This document shows positions 27,362-39,908 of a stretch of DNA of 64,000 bases, one piece after another. The notes beneath the pieces were generated by a model, which was not told the DNA's origin, did not search any database, and was given only the letters and a program-made list of their open reading frames with translations. The position numbers and the translations under genes are program-made. Numbering within the stretch: the stretch's first letter is position 1; every line of letters begins with the position of its first letter. The stretch is from Cyanobacteria bacterium REEB459 (GTDB taxonomy: Bacteria > Cyanobacteriota > Cyanobacteriia > Phormidesmidales > Phormidesmidaceae): NCBI GenBank assembly GCA_018970085.1, contig JAGWXD010000009.1:1-64000 (forward strand), written 5' to 3'.

Positions 27362-27919
27362 TCAAGCTACACTGGCCAACTGCATGCCAATTCGGCGCAG
27401 CTGGGTGCGTAAACTGGCGTCAATAATTTGAGAACCCACCTTGATGATTAGGCCCCCCAGCAGGGATGGATCAATCTCTACCGAGAGCTCCACCTGCCTG
27501 GCCCCGGTCAGGGTAATTACCTGGTCTTTGATCTGCGATCGCTGCTGCTCCGACAATTCTATAGCGGTTATGACATCAGCCAGCACCGTCTGGTCTAGCT
27601 GCCGGAGCAGGGTCTGGTACTGGCGTAAAACGGAGTCAAGAAAAACAATGCGATTACGATCCACCAGAACCATCAGAAAATTCAATAGAGTAGGATTCGC
27701 CTGTTCTCCGACCACCTGGCGCAGTACGGACTTTTTAGCCTCCGGGTCCAGCAGAGGATTGGCTAAAAAAGCCCTTAAATCCTCGGAGCCCTCCAGGGCA
27801 GTTAGCAGTTCACCCACCTCAGCACCAATCTGATCAACCACCTGATCAGCCTGGGCCACCTCAATCAGGGCCTGGGCATAGGGCACAGTAACTGAATTAG
27901 TCATGGCTGTATCTTTCAT
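27362..27919 (-). CDS. atpD: ATP synthase F1 subunit delta
   Basis: A 185-residue OSCP/delta subunit that ties the peripheral stalk (b, b') to the alpha3beta3 head. Typical blocks are [12 protein letters not shown] near the N-terminus, [33 protein letters not shown] and the C-terminal [24 protein letters not shown] (given as [20 protein letters not shown]). The first ATG overlaps the stop of atpF by 4 bases; a second in-frame ATG five codons later (MTNSVTVP) is an alternative start. Named atpD in cyanobacteria and atpH in most bacteria. Confidence 0.94.
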   Translation of the reverse strand: MKDTAMTNSVTVPYAQALIEVAQADQVVDQIGAEVGELLTALEGSEDLRAFLANPLLDPEAKKSVLRQVVGEQANPTLLNFLMVLVDRNRIVFLDSVLRQYQTLLRQLDQTVLADVITAIELSEQQRSQIKDQVITLTGARQVELSVEIDPSLLGGLIIKVGSQIIDASLRTQLRRIGMQLASVA

Positions 27920-28443
27920 CCCTGACCTCCCGCAATCATGGCAATACTAGCGTCGACTAAGTGACGTTGCAGGTCTTCATTGAGGCGTTGGGGTAACTCC
28001 GCTTCGGTGCGGGCGATCGCCAAAGCCGCAATGCGCTGCTGCAACTCCCGCATCACTTTGGTCTCTTGAGTACTCAAGTCCTGAGCAGCGGTAGCCCGTA
28101 GACGCTCCACATCGGCCTGGGCCTGAGCCAAAATTGTTTCTCGAGCACGCTGAGCAGTGAGCTCAGCCTCAGCCAGAATGCGTCCGGCTTCATCCTGAGC
28201 CTGGGCTAGCTTTTGCTGTTGTTCCGCCAGGGCAGCAGCAGCTTGCTGTTTCAGTTGTTCTGCCTCCACAATAGCCGTTTCAATACCAAGTTTGCGGGTT
28301 GACAAGGTCTTACCCAAAAACTTACCGCCGAAATAAACCAGTACGCCAATAATGATGACTAGATTAATCAGATTGGTCTCAAGGATATCGAAATTAAGAC
28401 CAACCCCCCCCTCTTCTGTGGCTAGAAACCAACCCATAATCAC
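27916..28443 (-). CDS. atpF: ATP synthase F0 subunit b
   Basis: A 175-residue peripheral-stalk subunit. A hydrophobic segment at about 25-45 ([20 protein letters not shown]) is followed by a long alanine/glutamine-rich coiled coil ending near the C-terminus. [11 protein letters not shown] is typical of b as opposed to b'. The stop overlaps the start of atpD (ATG-A type), which suggests translational coupling. The first two residues before MGWF may not be translated, as an ATG at the third codon also fits. Confidence 0.95.
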   Translation of the reverse strand: MIMGWFLATEEGGVGLNFDILETNLINLVIIIGVLVYFGGKFLGKTLSTRKLGIETAIVEAEQLKQQAAAALAEQQQKLAQAQDEAGRILAEAELTAQRARETILAQAQADVERLRATAAQDLSTQETKVMRELQQRIAALAIARTEAELPQRLNEDLQRHLVDASIAMIAGGQG

Positions 28444-28498
28444 ATCTCTCTTTCCGTCAATAACGCCGGGTCATTCCCTGGGCTGAATTGAGCCATCC

Positions 28499-28987
28499 TC
28501 AGGAGGCTACAGAACTCAGCAATTTGTCCAAAATTTCACGACTTAACCCGTCCACCTGCTGCTCCAGGGATTCAAAAGCCAGACGTTTTTGCTCGTCTAA
28601 CTCTTGTTGTACCTGTTCTCGCTGGGCTTGAGCTTCTTGTTGAGCCTCCGCCAGGGTTTGAGCTGCCAGTTTCTGGGCAGCCGCCTGAGCCTCGGCAATC
28701 ACAGATTGAGCCTGGCGGCGGGTATCAGCTAACTCCTGCTGATAGGCCTTGGTGGTTTGCTCAACCTTAGCTAAACGCTCTGCCGCCTCCACCTTATTCT
28801 TTCTGATATAGTCATCTCTTTCGTCAATGGCTTGCCCCAAAGGCTTGTAAAATAAAGTATTCAAGACCACCGCCAAGAGAATAAATTGTATGGCCATCAA
28901 GGGCAGGGTGGCGTCTAAATCAAATAAACCGCCACTGGCTTCCTCAGCGGCCTCCACCGCTAACCACCAGATTGAATTACTCACCAT
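28499..28987 (-). CDS. atpG: ATP synthase F0 subunit b' (second b-type subunit)
   Basis: A 162-residue paralogue of b found in phototrophs. The N-terminal part [40 protein letters not shown] (membrane segment around [19 protein letters not shown]) is typical for b'. A charged coiled coil follows to the end. Together with AtpF it forms the heterodimeric stalk. It is preceded by about 140 bases and atpH on the same strand. An in-frame ATG shift by a few codons would not change the domain. Confidence 0.94.
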   Translation of the reverse strand: MVSNSIWWLAVEAAEEASGGLFDLDATLPLMAIQFILLAVVLNTLFYKPLGQAIDERDDYIRKNKVEAAERLAKVEQTTKAYQQELADTRRQAQSVIAEAQAAAQKLAAQTLAEAQQEAQAQREQVQQELDEQKRLAFESLEQQVDGLSREILDKLLSSVAS

Positions 28988-29125
28988 TCACTTAGTTCCC
29001 CTCCACAGTACTGGGGCCTAGGACCCGATCATCTCCGACAAATAGCTTGTGACCCTTAGCCAAGACCCAAGGTCAACCAGGCAGCGGCAGGGAAGGAAAA
29101 AGTATCCCTACCCTGCCTAACGGCC

Positions 29126-29398
<273 letters not shown>

Positions 29399-29426
29399 TC
29401 AACAACAGGGGAATCAGGTGATAGAC

Positions 29427-29470
29427 AACGCCCAAGCGGCGTTTCTGAATTGGCGACTTTTGGGGTCGCC
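29427..29470. repeat. Two hairpins in the atpI-atpH gap
   Basis: AACGCC/GGCGTT (29427-29432 and 29438-29443, loop CAAGC) and GGCGAC/GTCGCC (29452-29457 and 29465-29470, 7-base loop) lie one after the other between the stop of atpI and the start of atpH. Such structures can stabilise a processed 5' end and so raise the amount of the c subunit. The role is inferred; the pairing is seen. Confidence 0.5.
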
Positions 29471-29529
29471 CCACCGATTAACAGAACCTGACCTGCTAAC
29501 CAGTGGAAACTGAGTGCCTCTAAACAAGG

Positions 29530-30300
29530 TCACTCATGCTCTTCTCCACCATGGCCATGCCCTTCAATCGCCTCGCCAATATAGGCAGCTGCCAGGGTGG
29601 CAAAGATCAGTGCCTGAATGGCACTGGTAAACAACCCTAGAATCATTACTGGCAATGGAACGAAGAGGGGTACCAGCAAGACCAACACAGCAACCACTAA
29701 CTCATCGGCAAGGATGTTTCCAAACAACCGGAAACTCAAGGATAGGGGCTTGGTGAAATCTTCTAAAATGTTAATGGGCAGCAGAATGGGCGTGGGTTCA
29801 ATGTACTTGGCAAAGTAACTCAAACCTCGCTTACTAAAGCCAGCATAAAAATAGGCCAGAGAAGTTAACAAAGCCAGGGCAACGGTGGTATTGATATCGT
29901 TGGTGGGAGCCGCCAATTCTCCCGCTGGCAGGTGAATTAACTTCCAGGGCACCAGGGCCCCAGACCAGTTAGAGACAAAAATAAACAAAAATAGGGTGCC
30001 CACAAAGGGAATCCAGGGTCGGTATTCTTTCTCGCCAATCTGGTTTTTAGCCAGATCACGAATAAACTCCAGCGCGTATTCCATCACATTCTGGATACCG
30101 GAGGGAATCCGCTGAATGTTACGACTGGCCAGAAAAGATACCAGCACCAGTAGCCCAATTACAAACCATGAAGTCAGAAAAACCTGGCCATGGAGTTTTA
30201 AGTTGCCAATTTGCCAGTAAAGGTGCTGGCCAACTTCTAACTTTGCCAGAGTTAAAGGATAAAACATAGACATACTCAGGGCCATTGCTAACAAATTCAC
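29530..30300 (-). CDS. atpI: ATP synthase F0 subunit a
   Basis: A 256-residue membrane subunit forming the proton channel with the c ring. Seen: [80 protein letters not shown] (with the essential arginine in SFRLFGN) and [17 protein letters not shown]. The C-terminus is histidine/glutamate rich ([11 protein letters not shown]). Five or six membrane segments are visible. Named atpI in cyanobacteria and atpB elsewhere. A start at the internal ATG (MSMFYPL) is possible. Confidence 0.95.
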   Translation of the reverse strand: MNLLAMALSMSMFYPLTLAKLEVGQHLYWQIGNLKLHGQVFLTSWFVIGLLVLVSFLASRNIQRIPSGIQNVMEYALEFIRDLAKNQIGEKEYRPWIPFVGTLFLFIFVSNWSGALVPWKLIHLPAGELAAPTNDINTTVALALLTSLAYFYAGFSKRGLSYFAKYIEPTPILLPINILEDFTKPLSLSFRLFGNILADELVVAVLVLLVPLFVPLPVMILGLFTSAIQALIFATLAAAYIGEAIEGHGHGGEEHE

Positions 30301-30366
30301 ACGGTCTCAGCCCAGACAAAGAACTGCGCCAGGCTAATGAGCTGTTCTTCGCGGCCTTGGTGGCAG

Positions 30367-30909
30367 CTAGGACTGATTAGGCAACACAGCGGTCCACAGC
30401 GTGTAGGCAATCAAAGCTGCTTTATAGGTTAAAAAACCCAAAAAAACTGGCACCACCTGCAGCTGTTGCCACTGGGTGGCAACTAAAATTAAGCCGACAA
30501 CGATCGCCAGACGACCGCTGCCAACCTTCTGTTGTCCCCGTCCCAGGTTGGCAACATTTTTCGCCAACATTCTCAAGTAAACCACACCGCCGCACGCTCC
30601 AAGTAAATAATTCAGAGCGATGGGTAGGGAATAGACCAGCCAAACAGAGACAAAGATGAAACCACTGAAAACCAGGGTACAGATCAAAAGATTTTGCTGA
30701 AGTTGATAGTATTCTCCCATAGCTGCATCTACGGGAGGAGGAAGAATGCCTGCCTCAACTGTCACTTCGGTCTCTTGAGCTGCCATGTTGGTTTGATCAG
30801 AAGAAGTCGGAGTCACGCCAGCACTAAACCTATAGGCCATGAAGTCCCTGGCTTGATTAATCAAGCCGTCAATGATCATATCACGGCAATAATACTTAAT
30901 CCGGTTCAC
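30367..30909 (-). CDS. atp1: ATP synthase-associated protein I (Atp1/AtpI-like)
   Basis: A 180-residue membrane protein at the head of the atp cluster. After a polar N-terminus of about 65 residues there are four hydrophobic segments (LLICTLVFSGFIFVSVWLVY, IALNYLLGACGGVVYLRML, LAIVVGLILVATQW, VPVFLGFLTYKAALIAYTL). Position and profile fit the Atp1/protein I family, an assembly helper for the c ring. A start at the internal ATG (MAYRFSAG or MAAQETE) is possible. The first 20 residues look atypical, so the true start may be shorter. Confidence 0.85.
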   Translation of the reverse strand: MNRIKYYCRDMIIDGLINQARDFMAYRFSAGVTPTSSDQTNMAAQETEVTVEAGILPPPVDAAMGEYYQLQQNLLICTLVFSGFIFVSVWLVYSLPIALNYLLGACGGVVYLRMLAKNVANLGRGQQKVGSGRLAIVVGLILVATQWQQLQVVPVFLGFLTYKAALIAYTLWTAVLPNQS

Positions 30910-30947
30910 TACCAGGAAAACCCGTTTTTTCCTTAAACTTATCTGGA

Positions 30948-32156
30948 CTATCCAGATGGCTGCAATAAGATTAAAAACTTTGTCTGCATCAGGCGAATAT
31001 CCGCCAGGGAGGCTCCCGTTTGCGCCACAATCATGGCCACGGTGGAAGCTGGGGGCTGGTGTTGATCGCAGGCTTGGAGTACCTCAAATTCCACCGCCGA
31101 CAGGGTCACCATTTCGTAGTTGTGGTTAAAAATCCTCTGGCTGGGCCAGCCCTCCATACAGGGATTCCGTTCCACCCGGGCGGTCAACAGCTGTTCCCCT
31201 TGACTCCAGTCCCAGCGAGGGTAGGGGGGCTTGGCGAGGAACCACTCAAAGTGGGTAATTTCCGGGTCCAGAAGGCTGACCAAACGGTAGCGGTCCCACT
31301 CCGGTAGGGCCTGGGCTCGCTGTAGCAGGGCTGGATCGGCCCCTAGCAGGCGTTCCAATTGCCACACTGCTGGGTTAGAAAAGCCTACAAATTCCAGGCC
31401 CGATGCCTGAATCAGGTCAAACAGCATATCCATGGTGTAGTCCACCTCCTGGGGGTGGACGTACATATCGGCGAAGCATTCATCCCGCTGGTTTTCCAGG
31501 GACCAGCGCTGCTGCTCGCGCTGTTTAAGGCGATTCTCTGGGGATAGGCTGGCGAAGAGTTGGCGACCCACCGCCACCCCATCGCGGTAGTCGCCGCGGC
31601 GATCGCCCTGCACCAAAGCAATGGCCTGCTGCATCAGGGATATTTCCCAACGACCGATGGCGGCGTAGACAAACAGGTGGATAAACCCACCGGGGGCCAG
31701 TTTGCTGGCCAGGGCCTGGAGGCCGGCCAGGGGATCAGGTAGGTGGTGGAGCACCCCGACGCAGTTAATCCAGTGAAATTGCCCTGGCAGCTGGTCCACA
31801 TCGTAAAGACTGAGGTGGCGAAAACTGACGTTGGTGGCCTGCGATCGCCGACAGCGCTCTGTCGCCGTAGCCAGAGCCTGCCCACTCAGGTCAATGCCCA
31901 GCACCGTAGCCGCCGGATTCATGTGGGCCAGATACTCGCTACTGACACCGGTGCCACAGCCCGCATCTAACACCCGTACCTGATTGTTCGCCGGCTTAGC
32001 GCCGGTGCAGAAACTATGCACCGTCGGCCAGTACCAGCGCCAGTTATAGCCCGGGGGAGGGGCATCCAGCAGGGGTTCGGGGGGAAAGGGATAGGTATCG
32101 TAGAGGCGGGTCACCGCCCTGGTCACCGGTTCCCTGGCCGCCTGCACATCATCCAT
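30948..32156 (-). CDS. Class I SAM-dependent methyltransferase
   Basis: A 402-residue cytoplasmic protein. The SAM-binding motif VRVLDAGCGTGVSSEYLA is near residue 60-77, with VLGIDLSGQALATA (motif II acidic residue) and CVGVLHHLPDPLAGL (motif after the active loop) following. The N-terminal YDTYPFPPEPLLD is typical of a branch of methyltransferases seen in cyanobacteria. The C-terminal half (about 200-400) has no recognised domain. Substrate unknown. It is convergent with nothing and divergent from apcE; 38 bases separate its stop from the head of the atp cluster, on the same strand. Confidence 0.85.
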   Translation of the reverse strand: MDDVQAAREPVTRAVTRLYDTYPFPPEPLLDAPPPGYNWRWYWPTVHSFCTGAKPANNQVRVLDAGCGTGVSSEYLAHMNPAATVLGIDLSGQALATATERCRRSQATNVSFRHLSLYDVDQLPGQFHWINCVGVLHHLPDPLAGLQALASKLAPGGFIHLFVYAAIGRWEISLMQQAIALVQGDRRGDYRDGVAVGRQLFASLSPENRLKQREQQRWSLENQRDECFADMYVHPQEVDYTMDMLFDLIQASGLEFVGFSNPAVWQLERLLGADPALLQRAQALPEWDRYRLVSLLDPEITHFEWFLAKPPYPRWDWSQGEQLLTARVERNPCMEGWPSQRIFNHNYEMVTLSAVEFEVLQACDQHQPPASTVAMIVAQTGASLADIRLMQTKFLILLQPSG

Positions 32157-35622
<3,466 letters not shown>

Positions 35623-35628
35623 AGTCGC

Positions 35629-35666
35629 CCAGCCTCCAGAGATGGGTACCCATCTCTGGAGGCTGG
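35629..35666. repeat. 38-bp perfect palindrome just after apcE
   Basis: CCAGCCTCCAGAGATGGGT (35629-35647) and ACCCATCTCTGGAGGCTGG (35648-35666) are exact reverse complements with no spacer, so an RNA would fold into a stem of about 17 bp with a GTAC loop. It begins 6 bases after the apcE stop. No T-run follows. It may be a 3'-end protecting hairpin, an attenuator or a processing site that lets apcA/apcB be expressed more strongly than apcE. Confidence 0.85.
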
Positions 35667-35991
35667 AGCTTGAGGCAGGGCGGTTTTCAGGCTTGCGGCG
35701 AAATAGTGAGGGTGTCCCCTTTCCGGCTGAGTCGTGCAAACGCCTTCTAGACGAGCGGCAGGGAAATCAACGGGAGACTATTACAAAATATTTCAACGCT
35801 TTTAAGAAGGCGATCGCGATACTGGACAATAGGTCGGGAAGGGCGTCAAGTCATGAGCCTAGGCTAATCGGAGTTGACCTGCATGGGAGTTTTCAACCGG
35901 CAGTCAGATTAGCTCCTCAGACTTCTGCTATTACCCCATCAATGCCAGTTTCATAGATGTCTGGTTATATCTTTTTCGGAGGAATCCATCC
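35667..35991 (+). promoter_or_regulatory. Long leader/promoter region of apcA
   Basis: 325 bases before apcA with no credible gene. Short open frames here continue from apcE in other phases and have no domain. It is AT-rich in parts (for example ATTACAAAATATTTCAACG near 35780 and the stretch at about 35940-35975), holds a GCGATCGC octamer at about 35812, and ends in a strong ribosome site CGGAGG about 10 bases before the apcA ATG. Long leaders are known for apcABC mRNAs in other cyanobacteria. Promoter position is not resolved. Confidence 0.5.
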
Positions 35992-36477
35992 ATGAGTATT
36001 GTCACGAAGTCAATCGTGAATGCAGATGCTGAGGCTCGTTATCTCAGCCCCGGCGAACTAGATCGGATCAAGGGCTTTGTTAGCTCCGGTGACCGTCGGC
36101 TGCGCATCGCCCAGGTCCTGACCGAGTCCCGCGAGCGCATCGTCAAAGAAGCTGGCAATCAGCTCTTCCAAAAGCGTCCTGACATTGTTTCTCCCGGTGG
36201 TAATGCCTACGGCGAAGAAATGACCGCCACCTGCCTGCGGGATATGGACTACTACCTGCGTCTGATCACCTACGGTGTGGTTTCCGGTGATGTCACCCCG
36301 ATTGAAGAAATTGGTCTGGTGGGTGTACGGGAAATGTACAACTCCCTGGGCACCCCCATTCCCGCTGTGGCCGAAGCCGTGCGTTCGATGAAGGGTGTTG
36401 CCACCTCCCTGCTGTCCAGTGAAGATGCGGCGGAAGCAGCTTCTTACTTCGACTATGTAGTTGGGGCCATGCAGTAG
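35992..36477 (+). CDS. apcA: Allophycocyanin subunit alpha
   Basis: A 161-residue globin-like biliprotein. Phycocyanobilin is carried on Cys81 ([14 protein letters not shown]), exactly at the family position. Other marks are [22 protein letters not shown] (start [17 protein letters not shown]), [12 protein letters not shown] and the C-terminal [10 protein letters not shown]. It pairs with ApcB to form (alpha-beta)3 trimers in the phycobilisome core. It is followed by apcB after 63 bases, without a visible terminator. Confidence 0.98.
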   Translation: MSIVTKSIVNADAEARYLSPGELDRIKGFVSSGDRRLRIAQVLTESRERIVKEAGNQLFQKRPDIVSPGGNAYGEEMTATCLRDMDYYLRLITYGVVSGDVTPIEEIGLVGVREMYNSLGTPIPAVAEAVRSMKGVATSLLSSEDAAEAASYFDYVVGAMQ

Positions 36478-36540
36478 CCGGGGCTCCCCTATTGCATCCA
36501 TTCGTTGTTGAGATTATGTCAGTTCTAAGGAAGCTTCACC

Positions 36541-37026
36541 ATGCAAGATGCCATTACTTCTGTTATTAATTCTTCCGATGTACAGGGCAAGTACCTGGAC
36601 GGTTCTGCCCTCAGTAAGCTAAAAGCTTACTTCCAAACCGGGGAACTGCGGGTGCGGGCTGCCACCACCATCAGCGCCAATGCCGCCGAAATCGTCAAGG
36701 AAGCAGTGGCTAAGTCCCTGCTGTACTCTGACGTTACCCGTCCTGGCGGTAACATGTATACCACCCGTCGCTATGCGGCTTGTATCCGCGACCTAGACTA
36801 CTACCTGCGCTACTCTACCTACGCCATGTTGGCCGGTGACCCCTCCATCCTGGATGAGCGGGTTCTCAACGGTCTGAAGGAAACCTACAATTCCCTGGGG
36901 GTTCCCATCGGTTCTACCGTTAGCGCCATCCAAGCTATGAAGGAAGTCACCGCCAGTCTGGTGGGCGCCGACGCCGGTAAGGAAATGGGCGTATACTTCG
37001 ACTACATTAGCTCTGGCTTGAGCTAG
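36541..37026 (+). CDS. apcB: Allophycocyanin subunit beta
   Basis: A 161-residue biliprotein with Cys81 ([16 protein letters not shown]) for phycocyanobilin and Asn71 in RPGGNMYTT, the residue that is methylated in beta subunits. [14 protein letters not shown] and the C-terminal [10 protein letters not shown] are family-typical. AAGGA precedes the ATG. The last 18 bases including the TAG are duplicated directly downstream. Separated from apcC by 232 bases. Confidence 0.98.
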   Translation: MQDAITSVINSSDVQGKYLDGSALSKLKAYFQTGELRVRAATTISANAAEIVKEAVAKSLLYSDVTRPGGNMYTTRRYAACIRDLDYYLRYSTYAMLAGDPSILDERVLNGLKETYNSLGVPIGSTVSAIQAMKEVTASLVGADAGKEMGVYFDYISSGLS

Positions 37027-37044
37027 AGCTCTGGCTTGAGCTAG
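37009..37044 (+). repeat. 18-bp tandem duplication across the apcB stop codon
   Basis: AGCTCTGGCTTGAGCTAG occurs twice in a row, at 37009-37026 (the last codons and stop of apcB) and 37027-37044. The copies are identical. The second copy would encode the same SSGLS tail and stop, so a read-through of the first stop would still end at once. It looks like a recent slip duplication. Confidence 0.9.
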
Positions 37045-37258
37045 TCAAGTCCGGTAGCCCAACCCCGGTGGTTAGGCAACCCTGGGCCAGAGTCAGGAGC
37101 GAGTGTTAAGGACAATGGGTTGGCTACAGTGTCTGCCTGGTGTCCCCTACATTGGCTTTAGACTCTGGCTTTTCAGTAGATTCCAGACTGGATGGTTGAG
37201 TCTATCAACCCCAAGCCTGATCTAAAATTTTAGTAAGACCTTAGGAGATCGGTTAACC

Positions 37259-37462
37259 ATGCGCATGTTTAAAATTACTGCCTGTGTCCCCAGCCAAACA
37301 CGAATTCGTACCCAGCGGGAGTTGCAAAATACTTTTTTTACCAAGCTAGTACCCTACGAGAACTGGTTCAAAGAACAGCAGCGGATTCAAAAAATGGGTG
37401 GCAAGATCGTTAAGGTGCAACTGGCCACCGGTCGGCAGGGGACCAACACGGGTCTGCTGTAA
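37259..37462 (+). CDS. apcC: Phycobilisome small core linker (LC 7.8)
   Basis: A 67-residue CpcD-like linker that caps allophycocyanin trimers in the core. It starts MRMFKITACVPSQTRIRTQR and contains NTFFTKLVPYENWFKEQQRI, KMGGKIVKVQLATGRQG and the C-terminal TNTGLL, which is near identical to the family consensus I remember. An AGGAG-like site (TTAGGAG) lies 12 bases before the ATG. The 232-base gap from apcB contains no clear gene. Confidence 0.97.
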   Translation: MRMFKITACVPSQTRIRTQRELQNTFFTKLVPYENWFKEQQRIQKMGGKIVKVQLATGRQGTNTGLL

Positions 37463-37488
37463 AAACCCCTAATCGTCACCCCATCGGT

Positions 37489-37530
37489 ATTAAAGGAGCA
37501 AGGTCTTGGCCTGGCTTCTTTAATTTTGTG
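37489..37530 (+). terminator. Probable terminator of the apcABC transcript
   Basis: ATTAAAGGAGCAAGG (37489-37503) pairs at 13 of 15 positions with CCTGGCTTCTTTAAT (37510-37524) around TCTTGG, followed by TTTG. It begins 27 bases after the apcC stop. Stem quality is moderate and the T-run short, but position and orientation suit an end for the apc transcript. The rest of the 281-base gap up to 37743 holds no gene. Confidence 0.55.
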
Positions 37531-37743
37531 TCGCCCCAGGGTTTCGACTATCCCTTCAGGCCGGCACTAGCTGGCTATGTCAGTAGGGCTCACGTCTCGG
37601 CAAAGGCCAGAAAGGCAATAGCACAAATGTATTGAAAACCCGCCAAACTAAGCTAGGATAGGTCTGTATCCTAAGGTCACCCAGTCGAGTTTTTCAGGTA
37701 GTGCTTACCAGCCCAGACTGGACTTACATCGGGCAGGTTAACC

Positions 37744-39462
37744 ATGGTCAACAATCAACCCCTGGGGTATGTGACTCAGGGTTCCCTCAGCCAGGGTCTA
37801 GAAGTTCGCCTCCACGTCGAGGTCTCGGTTGAAACCATGCGGGTGGGAAAGTTTTTGGTGGTACGGGGGCGGCGATCGCAGTTTTTTTGCATGCTCACAG
37901 ATGTGGCTCTGGGCAGCGGTAGCGCCCGTCTGCTCGCCCACCCACCCGAGCCAGAGAACCAATTTCTCCAAGAGGTGCTGGCCGGGACTGGCACCTACGG
38001 CACCCTCAGCCTGATTCCTATGCTGATGTTTACTGAACAGCTAGACTCTTCCAGCCCCCCCCGGCCCCCTAAAGATTCAGACCGCTCTAGCCCCTACGCC
38101 GCCCTGGAGGTACAGAGTAACGCTGAGGTAGAACTGCTGCCGGTAAAAACCATCCCAGCCCACTTCAGTCAGGTGTACGAAGCCAGCGATCGAGATTTCC
38201 GAATAATTTTCGGCTGGGAAGACGACCCCCACCGGCGCAATTTTGCCATCGGTCGGCCCATTGACATGGAGGTGCCCGTCTGCCTTGATTTAGATCGATT
38301 TGTGGAACGCAGTAATGGGATCTTTGGTAAATCTGGGACCGGTAAATCCTTCCTGACCCGGCTGCTGCTAGCCGGTACAATTCAGCGCCAGGCGGCCGTG
38401 AATTTAATTTTTGACATGCACTCCGAGTACGGTTGGGAAGCGGTCCAGGAGGGCAAGCACTTTAGTACCGTCAAGGGCTTACGCCAGTTATTCCCGGGGC
38501 AGGTGCAGATTTTTAGCCTCGACCCCGAAGCAACCCAGCGACGAGGGGTAAGTGATAGTCAGGAACTATTTATCAGCTTCGACCAAATTGAAGTAGAAGA
38601 CCTGGCCCTGGTGCGGGGAGAACTGAATCTTTCCGAAGCCAGTCTAGAAAACGCCATCATTCTGCGCAATGAGTTTGGCAAGGGCTGGATTAACCGCCTG
38701 TTGAGCCTTAGCAATGAGGAGATTCAAGAGTTTTGCGAGACCAAAATGGGCAGTAAGTCCTCGATTATGGCCCTGCAACGTAAACTCACCCGCTTGACAG
38801 ATTTAAAGTACTTGCGTCCTACGGGCAAGACCAACTATCTGGCTAGGGTTCTAGCCGCCTTAGACGAAGGTAAGCACGTGGTCGTTGAGTTTGGCTCCCA
38901 GTCCACCATGCTGGCCTATATGCTAGCCACTAACATTATTGCCCGCCGGATTCACGCCAGCTACGTCCACAAGGCCGATCGCTTTTTGCACACTAAAAAC
39001 CCCCTAGACCGCCCCCGCCAGTTGATGATTACCATCGAAGAGGCGCACCGTTTTCTCGACCCGGCCACTGCCCGACAAACCATTTTTGGCACCATTGCCC
39101 GGGAAATGCGCAAGTACTTTGTCACCCTGCTGGTGGTGGATCAGCGCCCCTCCGGCATTGATAACGAGGTGATGTCCCAAATTGGCACCCGGATTACCGC
39201 CCTACTCAATGACGAAAAAGACATTGATGCAATTTTTACTGGTGTTTCCGGGGGGTACCATCTGCGCTCAGTACTGGCCAAGCTGGATTCCAAACAGCAG
39301 GCCCTGGTGTTGGGACACGCCGTGCCGATGCCCGTGGTGGTCCGAACCCGCCCCTACGACAGCACCTTTTACCGCCAGGTGGGGGGTACGGACTGGGAGG
39401 CAGTCGCCACGGAGATTGTCTTTAAGGCTGCCGAGATTGCCCGCAGCGATTTAGGATTTTAG
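37744..39462 (+). CDS. HerA/DUF87-type ATPase with HAS-barrel
   Basis: A 572-residue soluble ATPase of the FtsK/HerA superfamily. The N-terminal 140 residues fit a HAS-like beta barrel. Walker A is NGIFGKSGTGKSFLTRLLLA at about residues 195-214; FDMHSEYG follows, and Walker B is QLMITIEEAHRFLDPAT at about 424. A DQRPSGID block (sensor-like) and the C-terminal arginine-rich SQIGTRITALL also match. Archaeal and bacterial HerA proteins translocate DNA with the NurA nuclease in end processing. No nurA gene is adjacent. It is a single gene between apcC and psb28. Confidence 0.8.
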   Translation: MVNNQPLGYVTQGSLSQGLEVRLHVEVSVETMRVGKFLVVRGRRSQFFCMLTDVALGSGSARLLAHPPEPENQFLQEVLAGTGTYGTLSLIPMLMFTEQLDSSSPPRPPKDSDRSSPYAALEVQSNAEVELLPVKTIPAHFSQVYEASDRDFRIIFGWEDDPHRRNFAIGRPIDMEVPVCLDLDRFVERSNGIFGKSGTGKSFLTRLLLAGTIQRQAAVNLIFDMHSEYGWEAVQEGKHFSTVKGLRQLFPGQVQIFSLDPEATQRRGVSDSQELFISFDQIEVEDLALVRGELNLSEASLENAIILRNEFGKGWINRLLSLSNEEIQEFCETKMGSKSSIMALQRKLTRLTDLKYLRPTGKTNYLARVLAALDEGKHVVVEFGSQSTMLAYMLATNIIARRIHASYVHKADRFLHTKNPLDRPRQLMITIEEAHRFLDPATARQTIFGTIAREMRKYFVTLLVVDQRPSGIDNEVMSQIGTRITALLNDEKDIDAIFTGVSGGYHLRSVLAKLDSKQQALVLGHAVPMPVVVRTRPYDSTFYRQVGGTDWEAVATEIVFKAAEIARSDLGF

Positions 39463-39566
39463 CCCCCCTATAGTCGAACCCGGGCAGGGGGGAATCGGTG
39501 CTAAGGGCCATAACGTGGGATAATAAATGACTACATTTTGATTGCTTATCCCTAAGGAACTCTGGC

Positions 39567-39899
39567 ATGGCCGAAATTCAATTTGCCCGTGGTATCGCCG
39601 AACCCGTAATTCCTGATGTCAGGCTGACCCGGGCCAAGGACGGATCGAACGGCATGGCCACCTTTTACTTTGACTACCCCCAGGCTCTGACCCAGGAAGG
39701 GGTGGAGGTGACGGGCATGTATATGGTGGATGAGGAGGGGGAACTGGTTACCCGAGAAGTCAATGGTAAGTTTGTTAACGGCGAGCCCGCTGGAATCGAG
39801 GCTATTTACGTGATCAAATCGACCGAAGACTGGGACCGATTCATGCGATTTATGAATCGCTACGCCGAGAGAAATGGTCTGGGCTTTACTAAAAGCTAA
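39567..39899 (+). CDS. psb28: Photosystem II assembly factor Psb28
   Basis: A 110-residue protein with [50 protein letters not shown] (given as [18 protein letters not shown]) and CP-like end [21 protein letters not shown]. This is the Psb28 pattern: a small cytoplasmic-side factor that binds RC47 intermediates during photosystem II assembly and repair. AAGGA precedes the ATG. moaB starts 9 bases downstream, so the two may share a transcript. Confidence 0.96.
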   Translation: MAEIQFARGIAEPVIPDVRLTRAKDGSNGMATFYFDYPQALTQEGVEVTGMYMVDEEGELVTREVNGKFVNGEPAGIEAIYVIKSTEDWDRFMRFMNRYAERNGLGFTKS

Positions 39900-39908
39900 G
39901 GGGCCTCC

